13,428 nucleotides of DNA from NCBI RefSeq assembly GCF_002585305.1, contig NZ_NUNF01000026.1:91493-104920 (forward strand). Reading direction: 5' to 3'. Made by a program: the position numbers and the translations under genes. Source of the stretch: Bacillus sp. AFS037270 (lineage in GTDB: Bacteria > Bacillota > Bacilli > Bacillales_B > DSM-18226). The notes beneath the pieces are model-generated. The model saw only the letters and a program-made list of their open reading frames with translations. It was not told the origin of the DNA and did no database searches. Below, piece after piece: positions 1 through 6,921 of this stretch. Every line of letters starts with the position of its first letter. The first letter of the stretch is position 1.

Positions 1-45
1 GACCTCGAGCCGATGGCGCCAGGAGCTAGACAATTCTCAAAGTCA
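1..45. repeat. 3' end of an interspersed palindromic repeat (cut by window edge)
   Basis: Bases 13-41 (ATGGCGCCAGGAGCTAGACAATTCTCAAA-like) closely match 6817-6845, the right end of the large repeat element after the tubulin-like gene. The shared core is GAGCTAGACAATTCTCAAA. The same GGAGCTAGAC end also occurs at 9387-9396. Only the right end of this copy is in the window. I recall such elements as common in intergenic regions of Bacillus-type genomes; the function is unknown. Confidence 0.7.
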
Positions 46-75
46 AAAATTTTCATACTTTCTTATCTCATCAAA

Positions 76-112
76 GGACCGAATGGGGCCCACCCAAACG
101 GCCTTTTTTTTT
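76..112 (+). terminator. Rho-independent terminator of a gene left of the window
   Basis: GG-A-CCG pairs with CGG-CC (76-81 with 99-103, one bulged A). An AA/AA internal loop follows, then TGGG/CCCA (84-87 with 93-96) around the loop GCCCA. Nine T follow directly (104-112). The T-run points to plus-strand termination, so a plus-strand transcript should arrive from the left. The stop codon of the minus-strand zinc-ribbon gene lies at 111-113, at the end of this T-run, so the hairpin may also end that transcript, though its T-run in the minus direction is weak. Confidence 0.8.
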
Positions 113-1058
113 ATCCACGGCTAATGACCCTCTCGTTAACTAAGAACCTCTTAAACTCCGGGTCATATCGATACTTCCTCCCAACCAGTTCCATGGTGCT
201 CACTTTAAGACTGCCCCAGTCCAGGTCAGGGTTTGCATAGAGGATGCTGCAAAGCCTCTGGATCCGCTCTTTTGGCAAATCTGGAAGGAACTCTTCAATA
301 AAGGAAGAGTATTCGAGGATGTAAAGCTTCATTCGTAAGGCCGTATCCGCGATGGCAATCAGTGCATCTCCTCCAAAATCAATCATGATGTTCTCTCGAT
401 TGCGGATAAAGTAAGCGATACACCTCTTAGTGAACCGGGCTCGGTTTTGTTTTAATACCTTGAGTGCATATTTCACAAAATTTTTGTCATATGACGACGG
501 AATCAACCTTTCAAGCTCGGGTTCACCGCCACTTCTTAAAGGTAACTTGTTTAACACGATTACCTGCCTTATTTTCACTTCATCGCTATAAACGAAGTCA
601 CCTATTTCACAAAGTTTTTCATATGCCGCCTCTAACTGTCCCTCACTCTCAGCTTCTTTTGCAAGGTTACTGTCAAACCGAATTCCCGCTTGAATTTTGC
701 GTAAATCCTTCCTAAGTCGTTTTTTCAATTGGTAGTGATATTCACTTTTTAAAAAGATGGACGTTACGATGATATAGCTGATACAAAACATCACCCCACC
801 AGCCAAGTAGTACATGGTTTGCGTCTTTGGGGCGATGATGACCCCCAGGCCGGTTACAGTTAGAATCCATAAGGCTTCCATAAATAAGCGTTTTATGACG
901 CTCTTTCTAACAAGACGGTGGACTTTTTTATAGTGTTTGCCGCAGACCGGACAAATCGGGTCCTTTAGTACAGAATAACGTTGACAGTTCTTACACATTT
1001 TTATTTTTTGAAACTGATATTTTACATTTTTATTGGGTTGAACATCCCGTTTAGCCAA
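111..1058 (-). CDS. Zinc-ribbon protein with two membrane helices, function unknown
   Basis: A protein of about 315 aa. The N-terminus carries two CxxC knuckles (C22-x2-C25 and C36-x2-C39), a zinc ribbon. A basic stretch follows, then two hydrophobic helices at about 59-76 and 82-104, and about 210 cytoplasmic residues rich in charged helices. I do not recognise a catalytic motif in the C-terminal part. I start it at the TTG at 1058: AAGGTGAT (1070 to 1063, minus) then sits at good distance, whereas the GTG nine bases upstream (1067) lies inside that ribosome binding site. It overlaps the end of the 49-aa gene by 8 bases, which suggests translational coupling. It diverges from the vWA gene. 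A role in anchoring or regulating the neighbouring GTPase system is inference only. Confidence 0.8.
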   Translation of the reverse strand: MAKRDVQPNKNVKYQFQKIKMCKNCQRYSVLKDPICPVCGKHYKKVHRLVRKSVIKRLFMEALWILTVTGLGVIIAPKTQTMYYLAGGVMFCISYIIVTSIFLKSEYHYQLKKRLRKDLRKIQAGIRFDSNLAKEAESEGQLEAAYEKLCEIGDFVYSDEVKIRQVIVLNKLPLRSGGEPELERLIPSSYDKNFVKYALKVLKQNRARFTKRCIAYFIRNRENIMIDFGGDALIAIADTALRMKLYILEYSSFIEEFLPDLPKERIQRLCSILYANPDLDWGSLKVSTMELVGRKYRYDPEFKRFLVNERVISRG

Positions 1059-1200
1059 AGGTATCACCTTCTGTCAGCATAATCTCCAATTCCTCGTCAA
1101 TATCTCCGAAACTTCCATTGCTGCGTTTATTTTTTCGTAATTTATAGGTTTTATAAATCAAAATGAAAACTAGGATGCTGGTAAAAATCAACCCATACAT
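1051..1200 (-). CDS. Small single-pass membrane protein, 49 aa
   Basis: A short reading frame on the minus strand starts at ATG 1200 and ends at TAA 1051-1053. The protein begins MYGLIFTSILVFILIYKTYK: a hydrophobic helix at about residues 3-17, then a basic patch (KTYKLRKNKR) and an acidic tail. That is the pattern of a small N-out, C-in membrane protein. GGGGGAG lies about 7 bases upstream of the ATG. The stop overlaps the start of the zinc-ribbon gene by 8 bases, and the ribosome binding site of that gene lies in its last codons. This arrangement supports a real two-gene operon. No family recognised. Confidence 0.7.
   Translation of the reverse strand: MYGLIFTSILVFILIYKTYKLRKNKRSNGSFGDIDEELEIMLTEGDTFG
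1063..1070 (-). promoter_or_regulatory. Ribosome binding site inside the small gene, decides the zinc-ribbon start
   Basis: AAGGTGAT on the minus strand matches the anti-Shine-Dalgarno end of 16S rRNA (GGTGAT). AAGG lies 8 bases before the TTG at 1058. The alternative GTG at 1067 would be part of the site itself, so TTG is the better start. Confidence 0.6.
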
Positions 1201-1377
1201 GGATTCTCCCCCTTTTCACCAATAAAAAGCCTGGGCAATTCTCTATTAGACATCTTTCTAAAGGACGAACTTTATCATTCTAGGGAGTACTGCTTGGGAA
1301 TATAATGACAACAATTGGGATGGGCTTGGAGGTTATTCACTTTTAGAAAGAGATACTGCTAATGGAGGTGGCAGCAC
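1201..1377. promoter_or_regulatory. Divergent promoter region; plus-strand -10 box at 1301-1306
   Basis: This 177-base gap separates two divergent transcription units. A perfect TATAAT lies at 1301-1306 on the plus strand, 72 bases before the vWA start; a good -35 is not visible at 17 bases (TTCTAG, 3 of 6 matches), so it may need an activator. GGAGGTG (1364-1370) is the vWA ribosome binding site, 7 bases before ATG. For the minus-strand pair I see only weak -10 candidates (TAGAAT near 1279-1284 read on the minus strand) without a convincing -35. Confidence 0.4.
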
Positions 1378-3159
1378 ATGTTAAGAAAGACAATTAGTAG
1401 TTTCATCATACTGACCGTTATTTTTTGCAGCATTAGTTATCTTAATGTACGCGCGGCAAGTCCGTTACATTCCACCTCACGAATGGAAGGAATGCTTGTT
1501 GTGGACGTCAGTAATTCCATGAAAGACAGCGATCCGAATAATATCAGTAAGGAAGCGATGAAGATGTTTATCGATATGTCATCGCTCGAAGGAGATAAAA
1601 TCGGGGTCGTTGCCTACTCGGACGAGGTGATGCGAGAAAAGGCGCTCGTAAAAATTGGCTCGGAACAAGAAAAAAAAGAATTGAAGTCGTTCATCGATTC
1701 ACTTGAGAAATACACCTACACCGACTTATCTACCGGGGTTTCTGAGGCGATAAGGATGCTGGGATCCAGCCATGAAAAGAATTTTACCCCATTGATTGTC
1801 CTGCTTGCGGACGGAAATAACGAACTGAATCCGCGAAAGTCCAAAACGATTTCTCAGGCAAATCAAGAGCTCCAATCAGCGGTCAGTCAGGCAAAAGCAA
1901 AGGGCTACCCCATTTATACGATTGGCTTAAACGCGGATGGAAAGCTCAATAAGGAAGTCCTGACGAACGTGGCGGACAGCACAAATGGGAAATTCTTTGA
2001 GGCCACTTCAGCGGAGCAGCTCCCTAAGATCCTGAGTGAAATCTTTGCTCGACATTTTAAGTTAAAGATTGTCCCAGTTTCACAATTAATCGGGACTGGC
2101 GCTTATCAGGATATCAAGATTACCGTGCCAAATGAAAACGTTCGGGAAGCAAATATCTCCCTTATGTCTGATCAGCCTGTTGAGATTCAACTGATTAACC
2201 CTTCCGGAAAAACGGTGCAGATTCCATCTGATCATGTGGTGTTAACGAAATCAAGAACCTATTCGATGGTCAAGCTGCTGAAGCCCGTTCAGGGGGATTG
2301 GACCTTGAAGGTAAAGGGCGTCCCACAGGAAAAAATCGATATTAATCTTATTTTTAACTATGATTTACAGTTGAAATTGGCGGCACTTGCCAAGGAGAGC
2401 TATAAAGCTGGTGACACGGTTCAAGTTCGTGCCTTCTTTGAGGACAACAGCGCGGTCCTTAAGGATCAAGCTTTTTATCACTCGATGAAAGGTACATTGT
2501 TTGTCAGGGACCTCGATAAAGGAAAAACAGAGGAGTTTTCGTTAGAACCTGGCAAAGGGGGATTTTCCGGTAAGTTTAAGCTTGGCAGCGCCTCTTCCTA
2601 TGAAGTGATGGTAAAAGCAGAAGATAGCAGCTTTTTCCGTCAGACGATTCCACAAAAAATCACGTTGAAAACAGCAACCACTGTCCCTGTAACCGAGAAA
2701 CCGAGCAACGTGTTGGATGATGGCGGCAAATCCTTCCCTTGGCTTTTGATCGGCGGAGCTGCCGCGGGCATCCTATTACTCGCTGCGATTGCTTCCCTGC
2801 TTTGGTCCAAATTAAAGAGCAGAAACCGCAGATTCAGCGGACAGATCGTCATTGAAGTCAAGGACGAAGAAACCGGGGAACGGATCAGCCCGCAATATAA
2901 AAAATTGAAAGTCTTTAAGGGGAAATTCCGTCTCCATCAACTTTTATCCCTGGTGCCGGAGTTTGCGGAGACCGAGAAACTCATATTCAAACCACTCGCC
3001 TATGACTCTTTATTACTTATCAATCACTCTAATTGCACCATAGAAAAAAACGGCCGGGCAATCAGTTCCCAAAAAGGCCTCACTATCAAACGCAACGACC
3101 GCCTGCGCATCATACCAAAAAAAGTCAATAAATCTATCTACATTGAGTATATTTCATAA
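1378..3159 (+). CDS. Secreted, membrane-anchored vWA domain protein
   Basis: A protein of 593 aa. Residues 1-26 form a signal peptide with a likely cut after VRA. The vWA domain spans about 36-225 with an intact metal-ion-dependent adhesion site: D43-x-S45-x-S47 (DVSNS), T115 (YTD) and D145 (LLADG). A beta-rich extracellular region runs from about 230 to 440. A membrane helix at about 455-476 is followed by KLKSRNRR, so the last 108 residues are cytoplasmic. That tail is beta-rich; a stretch with NHS, a KNG turn and a closing RNDRLRI strand resembles the second half of an FHA fold, but this is tentative. vWA domains bind ligands through a divalent metal. First gene of the plus-strand array, 40 bases before the tubulin-like gene, so it is a plausible surface sensor or scaffold for it. 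Start ATG with GGAGGTG 7 bases upstream. Confidence 0.9.
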   Translation: MLRKTISSFIILTVIFCSISYLNVRAASPLHSTSRMEGMLVVDVSNSMKDSDPNNISKEAMKMFIDMSSLEGDKIGVVAYSDEVMREKALVKIGSEQEKKELKSFIDSLEKYTYTDLSTGVSEAIRMLGSSHEKNFTPLIVLLADGNNELNPRKSKTISQANQELQSAVSQAKAKGYPIYTIGLNADGKLNKEVLTNVADSTNGKFFEATSAEQLPKILSEIFARHFKLKIVPVSQLIGTGAYQDIKITVPNENVREANISLMSDQPVEIQLINPSGKTVQIPSDHVVLTKSRTYSMVKLLKPVQGDWTLKVKGVPQEKIDINLIFNYDLQLKLAALAKESYKAGDTVQVRAFFEDNSAVLKDQAFYHSMKGTLFVRDLDKGKTEEFSLEPGKGGFSGKFKLGSASSYEVMVKAEDSSFFRQTIPQKITLKTATTVPVTEKPSNVLDDGGKSFPWLLIGGAAAGILLLAAIASLLWSKLKSRNRRFSGQIVIEVKDEETGERISPQYKKLKVFKGKFRLHQLLSLVPEFAETEKLIFKPLAYDSLLLINHSNCTIEKNGRAISSQKGLTIKRNDRLRIIPKKVNKSIYIEYIS

Positions 3160-3172
3160 GGTGACAGGCACC
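3160..3172 (+). repeat. GGTGACAGGCACC interspersed motif
   Basis: GGTG and CACC are inverted around ACAGG, directly after the vWA stop codon and before the ribosome binding site of the next gene. I recall GGTGnCAGGCACC as a frequent short intergenic motif in Bacillaceae. It is seen only once here, so its repeat nature rests on memory, not on this window. Confidence 0.35.
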
Positions 3173-3184
3173 GTTTCTAACACC

Positions 3185-3192
3185 GAGGGAGG
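3185..3192 (+). promoter_or_regulatory. Ribosome binding site deciding the tubulin-like start
   Basis: GAGGGAGG lies 4 bases before ATG 3197 and 7 bases before ATG 3200. The frame stays open up to a TTG at 3143, but that TTG lies inside the vWA gene without its own ribosome binding site. Confidence 0.7.
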
Positions 3193-3199
3193 AATAATG

Positions 3200-6100
3200 A
3201 TGAAAGCTAGTGTAAGAGAGCATATTCAGCAGTTGGATGTTTCCTTAGGCGGTGGGATTATTTCGGAGAAGATCCGTGTCGATACGATCGAGAATCCCAT
3301 GCTTGTCATCGGTCTTGGCGGAACTGGGATTGATGCCTTGCTCAGACTTAAATACCAGGTGAACCGCCGCTTTAAGCTGCCACAGGATCCTTTATCCAAG
3401 AAGAAAAAGGAAAAACCCAACAACATTGAGTTCCTGGCCTTTGAAACCAATGAATATGACCGCTACAAAACATACAAAGGGATTGGTCTTGATCCAAATA
3501 AGGAGTTCGTCCTCCTTTCTAACCCTGAGATCGGCGGCCTGCTTCAAAACCGCAGCACACTCGAGCCGTGCATCAAGGAGTGGCTGTCACCTGAATTATC
3601 GATTACAGATGGAATCAGCGGTGCCTCCGGTGTCCGCCAGGCCGGGCGACTTCTGCTGTTTACAAAAATCAACCAAGTGGTACAAACGATGGAGCGAAAA
3701 ATCGAGTCAGTCCTAGAAGGAACAAATAAACGGCTATATGTTTTCATTTTGACTGGGGTTTCCGGAGGCACTGGCAGCGGATGTTTTCTTGATATTGCCT
3801 ACATCACGCGCGGGATCATGGAGCGCAAATTTGGCCCGACCGGTATCGATAAGGTCAGCATGCTTGGGTATCTGTTCATGCCGGATGTGAATCTGTCCAA
3901 ACGCGGCCTAAGCTCCCATACAGTCGAGTATATCGAGAAAAATGGCTATGCTGCCCTAAAAGAACTCGATTACTGGATGAATTGTGATGAAAGAAATGAA
4001 CGTTTCAAAATGAAATATGGCAGCATCTTAGACGTCAACTCCCCGATGCCGCCGTTTAATCTTTGCCATTTCATCTCAGGAACGAATCTGGAAGGGAAAT
4101 GGCTTGAAAATGCCTATGATTACTGCATGAATGTCACCGCTGAAAATATTACCAACTTCATGGCCAATGAGGATAAGAAATCCAGCGAGGAATTTGCCAT
4201 CCATGACTATATCAGCAATATCCGTACAAATATCGCCCAAATGCCAAAGCCCTATGCCGCCAACTACCAATACAATATTATCGGTGCCTCGATGGCTGAA
4301 ATTCCAGTTGAAGAAATGACCACTTATATCGGCTTTAAACTATTTGAAAATATGAAGAGGATGTTTGAGGCGGAACCAGACCAACCGGATGTGGAGAGGT
4401 TTGCGGAGAAATTGCGTATTGACCCTGACTCCATTCATCAGCGGTTCAATGAGCGTATACCTGAGCCCCTCTCAGGGTTCGAGCACAGTGAACGTTTTTC
4501 CTATAACAACGTAATTAAATCAGCTGTGATTAATCTTGACGAAGAGCTGGAGAGAGAATATTTATTAAAGGCGAAAGAACAATACCGGAAATGCAAAAAG
4601 CAGCTGCCAGGCGAAATCCTCGAGGAGTTCCGGCGCCAAATGGAGCGGATCTTTCTTAGTCCAGAAAAGGGTCCCATCTATGCATCTAGGTTAATCTACT
4701 CCAATGACAGTTTCTGTCTGTTAAAAACCTTAAAGGTATATATCGAGCGCTTGCGAGACCGATTGGAACACTTGCCGCGAGCCATTCAATCGGAACAAGA
4801 TTACGCTTATAACAAGCTTGAAGAGGCAAGGAGTGCATTTCTCTCCAAAGACCGCAAAAAGAATGCCTATATCGAAGCAAAATTAAACGAATTCTCTGCT
4901 CGGGCAGAAAAGGCAAGACTCGAAGAAATGATTGAATTTTATGAGGAACTGTACCAGCTTCTTTACAACCAGAACAACAAAATTTATGAAGTCTATCAAG
5001 AAATCTTACTAACCTTGAAAAATATCTTTGAAAAAAATGCCGGTATTTTAATAGAAAAAGAGGAGATTAATCAGGATACCCCCCTAACCTATTATTGGCA
5101 TTTGGTCAGTATTCCTGATACCTCCCCAGAGATTCAGCGGATGTTTGATTCGAAGGATGGCGAATTACTGCTACAGAAATGGTCGGAAATGCTCCTTGAA
5201 AAATCAGCCTATTGGATCAAAGAACAAGATGTCGATGTGGTTGGCACCGTGTCCGAGTTTCTCACCGATCAGTTTGGTGATTTAATTACGAAATCGATGG
5301 AAGACTTTCTACGTTTGAAGTACGGCGAGGATAAACCAATTGATAAAATTATTGAAGAAAAGATTGCTGCCCGCTTGGACCGCGACGCCCTGCCAGTGTT
5401 CCACCTTGCTAATAGCAACGGCCAGCTCCACTTCCCGCAATGGGGGTTTGTGAGCGTGCCAGTAAAAGCTCCAAATATTTATAACGGAATTAAAAATTTT
5501 GAAAAGCACTCGTTAAGCCATTCCCGCTTCACCATTAAAGAAAGCGAGCTAAGAAATCGGATTTTCTGGTTAAATACGAAAAACGGAATTCCCCTATTTG
5601 CCTACTCGCCTTTAAAAATTTACGAGGCATCCTATGAAAAGACAATCTTAGAAAAAGAGGGAGTGGGCCGGCACCTGGTGCAGACAGAGAAGGTAAACTG
5701 GCTCTACCTCCCCTCACCCATCCCGGAAAAATCCTGGGGAGATACGTACCAAAACTCACGGGTGAAAGAATACAATGCCGGAGTACGGGCTTTATTTGAT
5801 CAGGCGTTGGAATTCGGCTGTATTACGGTGAAAGAGGACGAACGGAATACCAGTGCCAAATACCGGTGCCATTTTACAAAAGAGTTAAACAGACGAGCAT
5901 TTTTCGCCAAATATGAGATTGACCTAAAAAAGCTTGATAGAGCCAGCCTCGGAAACTTAAATCAAGTACTCAGGCAGCTGAAAGAATGGTCCGCTGGGGG
6001 CATGGATCCTGAAGGCAGCTGTGATATTTTCGGAAGCACCAACTTAGAAATGGCAAAAGAAAACTTTATTCGTTCGCCTAAGTTAATTGAAAAATTGAAA

Positions 6101-6592
6101 CTAGAGGTTCGAAAATACCAATTTATTCAAGAAATGATGGCGGAAATAGAACAATTCATCTCCTTACAAAAAGAGAATGAGAGACTTAAAAACCTGTATA
6201 TTCAGGCCATTTACACCCATACGATAAAAAAACGAGGGGCACTTTACGTTTATGATCATGGATTGGAGGAAGATGCGTGGGAGCCGTTGGTTAATGTTAT
6301 AAAAACCCCGAAATTCGTCGACTATGAAATCTTTCAAGCATTTAAAGCACAAACCCCAAAGCAAAAAGCCCAGCTTGAAAGAAAATCGGAGCAGCGCAGC
6401 CATGAGTTAATCCTACAAGAAAGCGCGGCACAGTTAATCTTCGCCTTAGAACAAATGGCAGACACCTTTCAAAAAGAAAAGGAAGCCCTTGATTATGAAT
6501 ACAAGGATTTGGTAAATGGCGAGGAAGTGTACAGCTTCTATAAAGAGATGATGATCAAAGTGCAAGAAATGCTTAGACAGTTAAAATCATAA
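3200..6592 (+). CDS. Tubulin/FtsZ-like GTPase with a very long C-terminal extension
   Basis: A protein of 1130 aa (one more if ATG 3197 is used). The N-terminal 420 residues or so are a tubulin-superfamily GTPase of the 'tubulin-like' type (Pfam Tubulin_2 as I remember it). A Rossmann-type glycine loop GLGGTG lies at 38-43, GASGVRQAGR at 141-150, and the tubulin signature TGVSGGTGSG at 185-194, which holds the GTP phosphates. FtsZ is usually 350-400 aa, so about 700 residues are extra. They contain charged helical, probably coiled-coil stretches (about 430-660 and the last 150 residues) and no motif I recognise. There is no signal peptide or membrane helix, so it acts in the cytoplasm. It lies just after the vWA gene and before its degenerate paralogue. 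Polymerisation is plausible for the family but not shown by the sequence. Confidence 0.9.
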   Translation: MKASVREHIQQLDVSLGGGIISEKIRVDTIENPMLVIGLGGTGIDALLRLKYQVNRRFKLPQDPLSKKKKEKPNNIEFLAFETNEYDRYKTYKGIGLDPNKEFVLLSNPEIGGLLQNRSTLEPCIKEWLSPELSITDGISGASGVRQAGRLLLFTKINQVVQTMERKIESVLEGTNKRLYVFILTGVSGGTGSGCFLDIAYITRGIMERKFGPTGIDKVSMLGYLFMPDVNLSKRGLSSHTVEYIEKNGYAALKELDYWMNCDERNERFKMKYGSILDVNSPMPPFNLCHFISGTNLEGKWLENAYDYCMNVTAENITNFMANEDKKSSEEFAIHDYISNIRTNIAQMPKPYAANYQYNIIGASMAEIPVEEMTTYIGFKLFENMKRMFEAEPDQPDVERFAEKLRIDPDSIHQRFNERIPEPLSGFEHSERFSYNNVIKSAVINLDEELEREYLLKAKEQYRKCKKQLPGEILEEFRRQMERIFLSPEKGPIYASRLIYSNDSFCLLKTLKVYIERLRDRLEHLPRAIQSEQDYAYNKLEEARSAFLSKDRKKNAYIEAKLNEFSARAEKARLEEMIEFYEELYQLLYNQNNKIYEVYQEILLTLKNIFEKNAGILIEKEEINQDTPLTYYWHLVSIPDTSPEIQRMFDSKDGELLLQKWSEMLLEKSAYWIKEQDVDVVGTVSEFLTDQFGDLITKSMEDFLRLKYGEDKPIDKIIEEKIAARLDRDALPVFHLANSNGQLHFPQWGFVSVPVKAPNIYNGIKNFEKHSLSHSRFTIKESELRNRIFWLNTKNGIPLFAYSPLKIYEASYEKTILEKEGVGRHLVQTEKVNWLYLPSPIPEKSWGDTYQNSRVKEYNAGVRALFDQALEFGCITVKEDERNTSAKYRCHFTKELNRRAFFAKYEIDLKKLDRASLGNLNQVLRQLKEWSAGGMDPEGSCDIFGSTNLEMAKENFIRSPKLIEKLKLEVRKYQFIQEMMAEIEQFISLQKENERLKNLYIQAIYTHTIKKRGALYVYDHGLEEDAWEPLVNVIKTPKFVDYEIFQAFKAQTPKQKAQLERKSEQRSHELILQESAAQLIFALEQMADTFQKEKEALDYEYKDLVNGEEVYSFYKEMMIKVQEMLRQLKS

Positions 6593-6594
6593 TA

Positions 6595-6845
6595 AAAGCG
6601 CAAGGCGCCTTGACCAGGGGCGCGAGGCTACAGACGAGCCGGCAAGAAGGCTGCTCTTTAGCCTTCTTGACGGATTGATTTAAAAGTGGAGGCGACTGTC
6701 CTGGGACTCTAGGCTAAGACGCACCCTGCAAGAAGGCGATTTTTGCCTACTTCAGGGGGTGGCTTAGACTTGCGTCCCAAGGAGCCGAAACTGGATAAGC
6801 TTAGACCTAAGAGCCCCTAGGCGCTGGAGCTAGACAATTCTCAAA
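6595..6845. repeat. Large interspersed palindromic repeat element with two hairpins
   Basis: This element fills most of the gap after the tubulin-like gene. Its left end (AAAGCGCAAGGCGCC) resembles the left ends at 9253 and 9435; its right end (GGCGCTGGAGCTAGACAATTC) matches bases 15-37 and, in part, 9383-9396. Inside are two hairpins. CAAGAAGGCT/AGCCTTCTTG (6643-6652 with 6660-6669) is a perfect 10-bp stem. CACCCTGCAAGAAGGC with GCCTACTTCAGGGGGTG (6722-6761) is imperfect and reuses CAAGAAGGC. Neither has a T-run, so they are not typical terminators. Function unknown; such structures can stabilise or separate parts of an operon transcript. Confidence 0.7.
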
Positions 6846-6857
6846 TTAATTTTAGAA

Positions 6858-6885
6858 GGCCACACGCATTTCGTTGCATGTGGCC
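6858..6885 (+). promoter_or_regulatory. Hairpin in the leader of the second tubulin-like gene
   Basis: GGCCACACGCA (6858-6868) pairs with TGCATGTGGCC (6875-6885) with one mismatch and a TTTCGT loop. No T-run follows, so it is a poor terminator. It ends 20 bases before the AAGGAGGG ribosome binding site. It could protect the 5' end of a processed message or act as an attenuator or protein site; this is inference. Confidence 0.5.
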
Positions 6886-6905
6886 CGCCTCATTTCATGT
6901 TTTTC

Positions 6906-6913
6906 AAGGAGGG
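6906..6913 (+). promoter_or_regulatory. Ribosome binding site deciding the GTG 6922 start
   Basis: AAGGAGGG lies 8 bases before GTG 6922, close to ideal. The frame is open further to TTG 6874, but that codon falls in the leader hairpin and would translate the ribosome binding site, so it is rejected. Confidence 0.85.
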
Positions 6914-6921
6914 ATACACTT

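Noticed and set aside
13..240. Open frame of 75 codons on the plus strand
   Set aside because: It covers a repeat end, a terminator with nine T and the 3' end of the minus-strand zinc-ribbon gene; no ribosome binding site.
1059..1067. GTG start for the zinc-ribbon gene
   Set aside because: This GTG is part of the AAGGTGAT ribosome binding site that serves the TTG at 1058.
3143..3199. Upstream TTG start for the tubulin-like gene
   Set aside because: It lies inside the vWA gene with no ribosome binding site, and GAGGGAGG sits just before ATG 3197/3200.
5309..5759. Minus-strand open frames within the tubulin-like gene
   Set aside because: Shadows of the coding strand without ribosome binding sites or recognisable proteins; the same holds for the other short antisense frames in the large genes.
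6643..6761. Hairpins as terminators after the tubulin-like gene
   Set aside because: The stems are good but no T-run follows either of them; they belong to the repeat element.
6874..6921. Upstream TTG start for the degenerate tubulin-like gene
   Set aside because: The codon is in the leader hairpin and the added residues would translate the AAGGAGGG site itself; GTG 6922 is much better placed.
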